DNA of 64,000 nucleotides from Paractinoplanes rishiriensis (GTDB lineage: Bacteria > Actinomycetota > Actinomycetes > Mycobacteriales > Micromonosporaceae): positions 1 through 64,000 of the forward strand of contig NZ_BOMV01000040.1 in NCBI RefSeq assembly GCF_016862375.1, read 5' to 3'. Position 1 is the stretch's first letter, and each line of letters begins with the position of its first letter. The notes beneath the pieces are model-generated. The model was not told where the DNA came from, did not search any database, and saw only the letters and a program-made list of their open reading frames with translations. A program made the translations under genes and the position numbers. This document shows, piece by piece, positions 50,977-57,860 of this stretch.

Positions 50977-51020
50977 AATCCGCATGCCTGACGGAAAGGA
51001 GATCGCTAAGGTCGCAACTC

Positions 51021-51383
51021 ATGACGGAAACCCCGCTGCGGCAACGGCTCCGCGAGGCGCTGCCGGCCGCGATGAAGTCCCGCGACCGAGCCGCCACGGC
51101 GGTGCTGCGCGCCACGCTTTCGGCAATTGACAACGCCGAGGCGGTCGCGCCGGATCCGGGTACGCGCGGCGCGGGAGCCATCGAGGAGGCCCCGATCGGC
51201 GTGGGTGCCACCGACGTGGCCCGGCGGACGCTCACCGACGCGGAGGTGGAGGCCATCGTGCGCGGCGAGGTCGCCGAACGGGAGACGGCGGCCGACCAGT
51301 ACGAGCAGGCCGGCCGAACGGACCGGGCCGAGCAGCTGCGCAGCGAGATCCGCGCACTCACCGCCCACCTGGCGCAGGCCTGA
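51021..51383 (+). CDS. GatB/YqeY domain protein
   Basis: The 120-residue protein matches the YqeY/Aim41 family: MTETPLRQRLREALPAAMKSRDRAATAVLRATLSAIDNAE at the start (only short parts quoted elsewhere) and a C-terminal helical domain. It is related to the tail domain of GatB, part of tRNA amidotransferase; free YqeY is of unclear function but can bind tRNA-like substrates. The internal segment VAPDPGTRGAGAIEEAPIGVGATDV is a longer loop than in typical YqeY. It overlaps the convergent TetR gene by 26 bases. TAAGGT lies 8 nt before the ATG. Confidence 0.88.
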   Translation: MTETPLRQRLREALPAAMKSRDRAATAVLRATLSAIDNAEAVAPDPGTRGAGAIEEAPIGVGATDVARRTLTDAEVEAIVRGEVAERETAADQYEQAGRTDRAEQLRSEIRALTAHLAQA

Positions 51384-51936
51384 CCACCGCGAAGGCGCGA
51401 ACCACCCGGGTCAGGCGGGCGTCGAGGTCGGCGTCCGGGTCGGGGTGGGTCAGCTCGTGCAGGATCATGCCCTCCACGTGGTCGAGGATCAGTTCGCAGG
51501 CCGCCTCGGGGTCGATGGCGCCGATCGCTCGTAGCCACTCCGCGCCCCAGCGACGGATCTCGCGGGCCGAGTCGGCCAGCTGTTGCTGGACGTCGGGGCG
51601 CAAGGCGGCCTCGATGAACAGGACGTAGCGGGCGACGGTCAAGGGGCGGTCCTGGTCTACCGCGCGGCGGACGTAGGCGGCCAGGGTCGCGGCCAGGTCT
51701 TCGGGTGTGCGCGGAGCTACCAGTGTGGCCAGCGTTTCCCAGGTGGCTCGGTCGCGGGCGGCGAAACGTCCGATCACGGCGCCGATCAGGGCTTCGCGGG
51801 TCTTGAAGTAGTTCGACGTCGAACCCGAAGGGAGGCCGGCGGCTGCGTCGACAGCGCGGTGGGTCAGGCCGCGTGAGCCCTCCTTGCCCAGAACAGCGAT
51901 TGCGGCGTCGAGCAGCGTTTCCAAACGGGACGGCAT
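51358..51936 (-). CDS. TetR family transcriptional regulator
   Basis: The ATG reading MPSRLETLLDAAIAVLG gives 192 residues; CGGAG lies 3 bases upstream and TAGTAT 8 bases upstream. The helix-turn-helix reads AAAGLPSGSTSNYFKTREALI, a common variant with Ser-Asn-Tyr-Phe. It is divergent from an FAD monooxygenase gene, with 55 bases between starts. Two inverted repeats in that gap overlap both -10 elements, so it is expected to repress itself and the monooxygenase. Confidence 0.92.
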   Translation of the reverse strand: MPSRLETLLDAAIAVLGKEGSRGLTHRAVDAAAGLPSGSTSNYFKTREALIGAVIGRFAARDRATWETLATLVAPRTPEDLAATLAAYVRRAVDQDRPLTVARYVLFIEAALRPDVQQQLADSAREIRRWGAEWLRAIGAIDPEAACELILDHVEGMILHELTHPDPDADLDARLTRVVRAFAVVRPAPGGR

Positions 51937-51946
51937 AGCTCCGGAT

Positions 51947-51982
51947 ACTACAGCAGTAGTTTCAGCACTACATCTGTGGTAG
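51947..51982. promoter_or_regulatory. pair of TetR-type operators between tetR and FAD monooxygenase gene
   Basis: ACTAC-AGCA-GTAGT (51947-51960) is a perfect inverted repeat. A second, similar element with CTAC/GTAG arms is at 51967-51982. The first overlaps the minus-strand TAGTAT, the second overlaps TAGCTT of the monooxygenase. Confidence 0.55.
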
Positions 51983-51985
51983 CTT
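51980..51985 (+). promoter_or_regulatory. -10 hexamer TAGCTT, leaderless monooxygenase start
   Basis: TAGCTT ends 6 nt before the ATG at 51992. Confidence 0.5.
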
Positions 51986-51991
51986 CGTGCC

Positions 51992-53047
51992 ATGAGGCGT
52001 GCCATCAGGACAGCGGCGATCATCGGGGGTGGCATCGGCGGGCTGGCAGCGGCCATCGGGCTGCGGCGGGCCGGCTGGCGGGTCACCGTGTTCGAGCGGC
52101 AGGAGGCGATCCCGGCCACCGGGACGGCGCTGGGCATCTGGCCGGCCGCGTTGCAGGCGCTCGACACGCTCGGGGTGGGCGCGGCGGTGCGCGAACGGGC
52201 GGAACCGCAGCAAGCGGGCGAATTCCGTCGGCCGGATGGCAGCCGGATTGCCTCGATCGACGTGGAACGGCTCGAACGGCGTACCGGCGACCGGGTTTTT
52301 TTGCTCTCCCGGCCCGGACTGCTCGGCCTGCTGCACTCCGCGGCGAGCGACTGTGACCTGCGATTTGGCACGCCGGTCGGGTCGGTCGTGCCGCTGCGGG
52401 CGGAATTCGACCTGGTCGTGGCGGCCGACGGGGTGTTCAGCCGGGTTCGCGAGGAGGTGTTCGGCGTGCGCGCCCGGTACGCCGGCAGCACCGCCTGGCG
52501 CGGCTACCTCGACAACCTGCCGACCGGCACGTTCACCGAGGTGTGGGGCGCGGGCGCGAAGTTCGGCGTCACCCCGATGGAGGGCGGGCGCACGAACTGG
52601 TACGCCTCGGCCGGCGCACCCGAGGGCCAGTTTCACCCGGGCGCCGAGCTCGGCGTGCTGCGCGGGATGTTCGGCACCTGGCCCGCCCCGGTCGCCACGG
52701 TGCTCGCGGCCCTCACCGAGCAGCGCATCCTGCGCCACGACATCTACGTCACCCCCCACCTGCCGTCCTATGTGTCCGGCAATGTCGTTCTTCTCGGCGA
52801 CGCCGCCCACGCCATGACCCCCGACCTGGGCCGCGGCGCCTGCGAGGCGGTCATCGACGCGGTCACGCTGACCAACTGCCTGATCAAAGACCAAAACCTG
52901 ATGGCGTACGACGCAAAGCGTCGCCGAACCACCCAGCGCCTGGCCCGGATGGCAGGCGCCGCGGCCTGGCTGACCCACGTCCGCCGCGGCGTCCCGGTCC
53001 GCGACGCCCTCCTGAAAGCCAGCCTCCGAGCCGGCCCACCCGCGTAA
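51992..53047 (+). CDS. FAD-dependent monooxygenase (group A, PHBH-like)
   Basis: The 351-residue protein has the FAD-binding GGGIGGLAAAIGLRRAG, the dual-function VVAADGVFSRVRE (DG motif) and GDAAHAMTPDLGRGACEA (GD motif). This defines group A aromatic or salicylate-type hydroxylases, which use NAD(P)H. The size is short but complete. The regulator is the divergent TetR. The substrate may be an aromatic compound or antibiotic. The 3' end overlaps the start of a tandem repeat array containing a copy of its stop codon. Confidence 0.93.
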   Translation: MRRAIRTAAIIGGGIGGLAAAIGLRRAGWRVTVFERQEAIPATGTALGIWPAALQALDTLGVGAAVRERAEPQQAGEFRRPDGSRIASIDVERLERRTGDRVFLLSRPGLLGLLHSAASDCDLRFGTPVGSVVPLRAEFDLVVAADGVFSRVREEVFGVRARYAGSTAWRGYLDNLPTGTFTEVWGAGAKFGVTPMEGGRTNWYASAGAPEGQFHPGAELGVLRGMFGTWPAPVATVLAALTEQRILRHDIYVTPHLPSYVSGNVVLLGDAAHAMTPDLGRGACEAVIDAVTLTNCLIKDQNLMAYDAKRRRTTQRLARMAGAAAWLTHVRRGVPVRDALLKASLRAGPPA

Positions 53048-53185
53048 GGCACTGAGTGCGGCCCACCCGCGTAAGGCACTGAGTGCGGCGCAACGGCGGA
53101 AGGCGCTGAGCGCGGCACCGGCGGCGGAAGGCACTGAGCGCGGCACCGGCGGCGGAAGGCACTGAGCGCGGCACCGGCGGCGGGA
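53033..53185. repeat. 27/28-bp tandem repeat array starting across the FAD monooxygenase stop codon
   Basis: Five copies of a unit built on AAGGCACTGAG and GCGGC, period 27 then 28 bp. The first unit includes the monooxygenase stop codon and its last codons (CCCACCCGCGTAA). The second repeats the same ending with an in-frame TAA. Later copies lose the TAA. Each copy has a small dyad around CTGAG. It ends at the stop codon of the convergent kinase gene. Confidence 0.9.
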
Positions 53186-53186
53186 T

Positions 53187-53735
53187 CTAGGTGCGGCAGC
53201 GGGTGCAGGCCACGGGGCATGGGGCGGTCGCGGGCTCTGCCTCCAGGGACGACGTCTGCAGGATGAAGTCGACCGTTTCGGGCAGCGACGAGGACTCCGG
53301 CACGATGCGTTCGCCGGGGATGGACAGGGCGTCGTTCGGCACGTACCACTCCTGCATTTGATCGGGGGCGAAGTCGGCTGCCTGGGGGCGTGCGGCGTGC
53401 CGGGTCAGCGACTCCTCGAAGGACACGTCCAGGTAGTAGGTGTGGGTGGGGCCGGGATTTGCGGCGATCAGCGCGGTCAGCGCCTGCCGGTAGTGGGCCG
53501 CCACCAGGCTGCCCTCCAGCACCACGTGATAGCCGCCGGCCAGGGCAGTCTCCGCCACCGACGTGATCAACCTTGGGGCGAGGCCGCCGGTCGTGTCGTG
53601 CTCGCGGAGGAGGATCCTGCGCAGGTAGTCCTGTTCGATCAGGGCGCAACCCCGGCCGTAGCGGCGGCGGACCTCGCGGGCCACCGACGATTTGCCGGCG
53701 CCGGAGTTGCCGCGGATCACGATCAGCGTAGGCAT
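53187..53735 (-). CDS. P-loop kinase-like AAA protein
   Basis: The 182-residue protein has the Walker A motif GNSGAGKSS at residues 9-17 and RRRYGRGCALIEQDYLRR. It is a small single-domain kinase of the gluconate-kinase/zeta-toxin/APS-kinase group. DVSFEESLTRHAARP is the lid-like region. Four cysteines (CPVACTRC) lie at the extreme C-terminus, an odd addition for this family. The substrate is unknown. The first 13 bases overlap the reductase gene upstream. Its 3' end abuts the 27-bp array. Confidence 0.85.
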   Translation of the reverse strand: MPTLIVIRGNSGAGKSSVAREVRRRYGRGCALIEQDYLRRILLREHDTTGGLAPRLITSVAETALAGGYHVVLEGSLVAAHYRQALTALIAANPGPTHTYYLDVSFEESLTRHAARPQAADFAPDQMQEWYVPNDALSIPGERIVPESSSLPETVDFILQTSSLEAEPATAPCPVACTRCRT

Positions 53736-54427
53736 GTGCCGAAGATGTCATAGCGCACCCGATCCCCGGGCACGCCCAGCCGGTCGAGGCGGCGCAGGGT
53801 CGACTCCACCATGGGCGGCGAGCCGAAGACGTAGAAGTCGTGGTCGGGCCACGGGCCGTGCCGCGTCACCACGTCAGCGATCGGGGCCTGGTCGCCTGCC
53901 TCGTCCGGCTCCTCGCTGGTCGCTCGCACCACCGTCAGCCACGGGTGCCGCAGCGCCAGGCGGTCCACGTGTTCGCGGTCGTAGAAGTCCCGTCGGTAGC
54001 GCTCGCCCCGGAAGAGGTGGATCCAGCGGGTGCGGTTGCAGCGGGTCAACTCGTCGATCATGGCTTTTGCGGGTGCCAGACCGGTGCCGCCGGCTACGAA
54101 GACCACGTCGCGGCGGGAGTAGCGGTCCAGCGTCAGGTCGCCGCGGGGTGGGCTCAAGCGCAGCAGGTCGCCCGGTTTCAGGCGGGTGACCAGGGCGTCC
54201 GAGACTCCCGCCGGCACCGCGGCCCGCACGTGGAACTCCAGCACGCGGTCCGGTCGCGGCGCGTTTGCCATCGCGTACGCGCGGGACTGCCACGGGCGGT
54301 ACGCGCACTCGATCGTCACGTGCTGGCCGGCCCGGTACGGCAGCGGCTGGCCGGGCCGGCAGGTGAAAACGGCGACGTCGCGGCCCCGGCGCTCGTGGGT
54401 GAGCACCTCGGCATGCCACCTGTTCAC
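53723..54427 (-). CDS. FNR-like flavin reductase
   Basis: The 234-residue protein is a ferredoxin-NADP-reductase-like domain pair of the flavohemoglobin reductase type. RAYAMANAP is the FAD-binding motif, GGTGLAPAKAMI the NAD(P)H loop, and FGSPPMV the C-terminal motif. No globin or 2Fe-2S domain is fused, so it should be a partner for an oxygenase or globin. A possible partner is the heme oxygenase or an unlinked globin; this is inference. Confidence 0.92.
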   Translation of the reverse strand: MNRWHAEVLTHERRGRDVAVFTCRPGQPLPYRAGQHVTIECAYRPWQSRAYAMANAPRPDRVLEFHVRAAVPAGVSDALVTRLKPGDLLRLSPPRGDLTLDRYSRRDVVFVAGGTGLAPAKAMIDELTRCNRTRWIHLFRGERYRRDFYDREHVDRLALRHPWLTVVRATSEEPDEAGDQAPIADVVTRHGPWPDHDFYVFGSPPMVESTLRRLDRLGVPGDRVRYDIFGTCLR

Positions 54428-54478
54428 GGCACAAGAGTCACCGATCTCACGGCCGCGAGTCGCACAGGTTGTGCGAGA

Positions 54479-55678
54479 TCAGGAGGTAAGCGACGCCAGG
54501 TCCACGCCGGGATCGGCGAGCCGGGCCGGATCGATCCGGGCACCGGAGCGGATCACGGCGTCGATCTGGTCGGTGACGTCCCAGACGTTGACGTTCATAC
54601 CGGCCGCCACCCGGCCGTCCACCAACCAGAACGCGATGAACTCCCGGCTCTCCAGATCGCCGCGGACGACCAGGTCGGGCGAGGCGCCGCGGGCCACGTA
54701 ACCCACGTACTCCATGCCGAGGTCGTACTGATCCGTGAAGAAGTACGGCAGTTTGTCGTAGCTGACGTCCTGGCCCAGCATCGCCTTGGCCGCGACCGGG
54801 CCGGTGTTCAGGGCGGTCGCCCAGTGCTCCACCCGGACCCGCTGCCCGAGCAGCGGATGGTCCACGTTGGCGATGTCGCCGGCCGCGAAGATGTCCGGGT
54901 CGCTGGTGGCCAGCCGGCGGTCGACCAGCACGCCGTTGTCGACCGCGAGGCCGGCCTCGGACGCCAGGTCAACGTTGGGGCGTACGCCGATGCCGGCGAT
55001 CACAACGTCGGCGGGCAGCAGGGCGCCGTCCGCGAGCCGCACACCCTTCTCGTCCACCCCGGCGACCTCGGCTCCGAAGTGGAAGGTCACGTCCTGTTCG
55101 CGGTGCAGGTTGGCGAACACGTTGGCGATGTCGTCGCCCAGCACGGCCTGTAGCGGCAGGGCGGCGGTCTCGACCACGGTCACGGCCGCGCCGCGGGTGC
55201 GTGCGGCGGCCGCGACCTCCAGTCCGATCCACCCGGCGCCGATCACCACGACCTGGGTGCCGTCCGTGACGGCTTCGGAGATCCGCTGCGAATCCGAGAG
55301 CGTACGCAGGAGAAGCGCACGCTCGCCGCCGGGCACCGGCAAGGGTCGCGGGGTCGAACCGGTGGCCAGCAGCAGCTTGTCGTAGGCCACCGTCGCGCCG
55401 TCACTCAGCCGCACCGTCTTGGCCGCTCGGTCCACGCCGGTGACCGTCGAACCGGTGCGGAGCGTGACATCGTGCTCCGCATACCACTCCGGTGTGTGCA
55501 CGAAGACACTCTCCGGCTCATCGTTGCCGAGGAGCACCCCCTTGGAGAGCGGCGGTCGCTCGTACGGCCGAACCGTCTCCGCACCGATCAGCGTGACCGG
55601 ACCACCAAAGCCCTCGTCACGCAGGGTTTCCACCGCTTTGGCGCCGGCCAGGCCGCCACCCACCACGACGTACGTCAT
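54479..55678 (-). CDS. FAD-dependent ferredoxin reductase-like oxidoreductase
   Basis: The 399-residue protein has two Rossmann loops: YVVVGGGLAGAKAVETL (FAD) and VVVIGAGWIGLEVAAAARTRG (NAD(P)H). It has the FAD-binding GDIANVDHP of ferredoxin/rubredoxin reductases and RPYERPPLSK. This group includes putidaredoxin reductase and BphA4, which feed electrons to cytochrome P450s or dioxygenases. The ATG shares a base with the stop of the upstream TetR gene (TGATG), so the two form an operon. No ferredoxin gene is nearby. Confidence 0.93.
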   Translation of the reverse strand: MTYVVVGGGLAGAKAVETLRDEGFGGPVTLIGAETVRPYERPPLSKGVLLGNDEPESVFVHTPEWYAEHDVTLRTGSTVTGVDRAAKTVRLSDGATVAYDKLLLATGSTPRPLPVPGGERALLLRTLSDSQRISEAVTDGTQVVVIGAGWIGLEVAAAARTRGAAVTVVETAALPLQAVLGDDIANVFANLHREQDVTFHFGAEVAGVDEKGVRLADGALLPADVVIAGIGVRPNVDLASEAGLAVDNGVLVDRRLATSDPDIFAAGDIANVDHPLLGQRVRVEHWATALNTGPVAAKAMLGQDVSYDKLPYFFTDQYDLGMEYVGYVARGASPDLVVRGDLESREFIAFWLVDGRVAAGMNVNVWDVTDQIDAVIRSGARIDPARLADPGVDLASLTS

Positions 55679-56361
55679 CACCCCATCTTGGCGGACCGGG
55701 ACAGATGTAGCACGGCCATCGCCTCGACCCCCGCCATCAGCAGGTCAACCCCAAACGCGTAATAGCGGTCGTTGTCCGGCGCGTCGGCATACGTGGCGGC
55801 GAACGCGATCATCATCGGGAACCGGTCGGCCGGCAGGCTCTCCAGCGCCAGTCGCTTCTGCCGGCGCCATTCCGGTGCCTCGGCCGCCGGGACGTTCGCG
55901 GGGCAGTCCGGCTGCATCTGCACCAGGCCGATCGCACCGTTGAGCAGGTACGACGCGATCCAGTACGCCTCCTGCACGTCGAAGCCGGCCGTGGTCAGCA
56001 GGGCCAGCGCGGCGTTCGTGGCCTGGCAGAAGCTCTCGCCCTGGGTCTTGTCGACCTCATGCATCAGCCCGGGCAGGCTGGGATGTTCGCGCATCACCGC
56101 GACCAGCGCCTCGGCCATCGCCCGCAGTTGGAGCTGCCACGGGTCGGTGGGGGCGCGGTCGGACCGGACCATGGACAGCGCGTAGTCGACGATGCCGGCG
56201 AGCAGCTCGTCCTTGTTTTTGAAATGCCAGTACAGAGCCATCGGCGTGACGCCCAGCTCCTGCGCGAGCCGGCGGATCGTCACGGCCTCGACGCCGCCCT
56301 CGTCGCCCAGGCGCAGCGCGCGCTCGGCCACCGCCGCTCTGCTCAGTCTTTCCGTCGCCAC
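55678..56361 (-). CDS. TetR family regulator of the adjacent exporter
   Basis: The GTG reading VATERLSRAAVAERAL is chosen because TATGGT lies 6 nt upstream; a longer frame has no support. The 227-residue protein has the helix-turn-helix VTIRRLAQELGVTPMALYWHF and a C-terminal ligand domain of the TetR_C (tetracyclin-repressor-like) type. It is divergent from a drug-exporter gene and coupled to the ferredoxin reductase gene. A 26-bp palindrome lies in the gap. Confidence 0.93.
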   Translation of the reverse strand: MATERLSRAAVAERALRLGDEGGVEAVTIRRLAQELGVTPMALYWHFKNKDELLAGIVDYALSMVRSDRAPTDPWQLQLRAMAEALVAVMREHPSLPGLMHEVDKTQGESFCQATNAALALLTTAGFDVQEAYWIASYLLNGAIGLVQMQPDCPANVPAAEAPEWRRQKRLALESLPADRFPMMIAFAATYADAPDNDRYYAFGVDLLMAGVEAMAVLHLSRSAKMG

Positions 56362-56415
56362 TTGACAACCATACAACGTACAGGTCTCATGTACGGCGTA
56401 CATGTACTTCGTACA
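56362..56415. promoter_or_regulatory. exporter promoter and TetR operator
   Basis: TTGACA (56362-56367), 17 bases, TCTCAT (56385-56390) form the exporter promoter; the -35 abuts the tetR start. TATGGT (56368-56373, minus strand) is the tetR -10. The operator at 56390-56415 is two adjacent 13-bp units, TGTACGGCGTACA and TGTACTTCGTACA. Each is a palindrome around its centre, and the pair is a longer dyad. Confidence 0.65.
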
Positions 56416-56438
56416 AGGACAACGTATAGGGGACTCCC

Positions 56439-57857
56439 GTGGCGAAGAACAGGCGGTGGTGGGCGCTCGTGGCGGTGTCGCTCGGCACCTTCATGACCTA
56501 CCTCGACAACAACGTGGTCAACGTGGCCCTCCCGTCGATCCAGCGCGACCTCGGCCTGACGCTCGAAGGGCTGGAGTGGATCGCCAGTTCGTACGTGCTG
56601 GTCTTCGCCGGGCTGCTGCTGGCCGGCGGCCGCATCGCGGACGTGCTCGGCATGCGCGGCACGTTCTTCGCCGGGCTGGCGATCTTCACGGCCGCCTCGG
56701 TGGCGGCCGGCCTCGCGCAGAGCCAGGAGGTGCTGCTCGCCGGGCGCGCCGTGCAGGGTGTCGGCGCCGCGCTGCTGACCCCGGCCGCACTCGCGCTGTT
56801 GCCGGCGCTCTTCCCGGACCCTCGCGAACGCGGCGCGGCAATCGGCATCTGGGGCGGGGTCGGCGCGCTGGCCCTGGCCATCGGGCCGCTGACCGGCGGC
56901 TGGCTCAGCGAGCACGCGTCGTGGGGCTGGATCTTCCTGATCAACGCGCCGATCGGGGTGGCCACCGCGCTGCTGGCCGCGATCAGTATCCCGGCCGGTG
57001 TCCGGGGCACCAGCCGCGGGCTCGACCTGCCCGGTCTGCTCGCGTCGTCGGTCTCGCTCTTCGCCCTCACGTACGGCCTCATCGAAGGGGAATCGCGCGG
57101 CTGGACCTCCGGCACCATCCTGGGCAGCTTCGGGATCGCCGCGGTGGCGGCGATCGCCTTCGTGGTGATCGAGACCCGGACCGCCAACCCGATGATGAAC
57201 CTGGGCTTCCTACGCCGGCGGGTGTTCAGCGGCGGGCTGCTGGCCATGGGCCTGTGGGCGTTCGGGGTGTTCGGGATCTACTTCTACACGGCCATCTACC
57301 TGCAGAACGTGCTCGGCTTCTCGCCCACCGGGGCGGGTGCCGCGTTCGTGCCGATGGCGCTGGTGATGGCGGTGACCGCGGTGGTCGCGCCGCGGCTCGA
57401 GGTGCGGTTCGGCGCCGGACGCACGGTGGCCGCCGGTCTGGCGATCATGGCGGTCGCGGTCTTCGGGATCTCCGGGTACGGCGCCGGGACCACGTACCTG
57501 GATCTGTTGGGGTGGTTTGTTCTCTACGGGGTGGGCGGCGGCATGCTGGTGCCGCTGAACAACGTGATCGTCAGCGCGCTGCCGAGCGGGCACGCGGGCA
57601 TCGCGTCCGGCATGCTCAACGTCTCCCGCGAGGTGTTCGGCCTGCTCGGTATCACGATCCTGGGCGCCATCCTGACCAACCGGGCCGGCGCCGCGGCCGG
57701 CACCGAGATGGAGCGCTACCTGTCCGGATATCAATTCTCGCTGGTGGTGGCCGCGTTGCTGGTGGCGGTCGGGGTGCCGGTGGCCCTGTACGCGCTGCGC
57801 TCGACCCGACCGGCAAACAGTCCTGCGGCCACCGAGCCGGTGCTGGAACCAGTCTGA
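56439..57857 (+). CDS. MFS transporter, DHA2 family (EmrB/QacA type)
   Basis: The 472-residue protein has about 14 membrane helices and the DHA2 start RRWWALVAVSLGTFMTYLDNNVVNVALPSI. The D in FMTYLDNNVVNVALP and the GRxxQGxGAA motif C-like segment (GRAVQGVGAALLTPAALAL) are typical of drug/proton antiporters. GGGGA lies 7 nt before the GTG. It is controlled by the divergent TetR through the palindrome upstream, so it probably exports a toxic or signalling compound. The substrate is unknown. Confidence 0.94.
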   Translation: MAKNRRWWALVAVSLGTFMTYLDNNVVNVALPSIQRDLGLTLEGLEWIASSYVLVFAGLLLAGGRIADVLGMRGTFFAGLAIFTAASVAAGLAQSQEVLLAGRAVQGVGAALLTPAALALLPALFPDPRERGAAIGIWGGVGALALAIGPLTGGWLSEHASWGWIFLINAPIGVATALLAAISIPAGVRGTSRGLDLPGLLASSVSLFALTYGLIEGESRGWTSGTILGSFGIAAVAAIAFVVIETRTANPMMNLGFLRRRVFSGGLLAMGLWAFGVFGIYFYTAIYLQNVLGFSPTGAGAAFVPMALVMAVTAVVAPRLEVRFGAGRTVAAGLAIMAVAVFGISGYGAGTTYLDLLGWFVLYGVGGGMLVPLNNVIVSALPSGHAGIASGMLNVSREVFGLLGITILGAILTNRAGAAAGTEMERYLSGYQFSLVVAALLVAVGVPVALYALRSTRPANSPAATEPVLEPV

Positions 57858-57860
57858 TCG

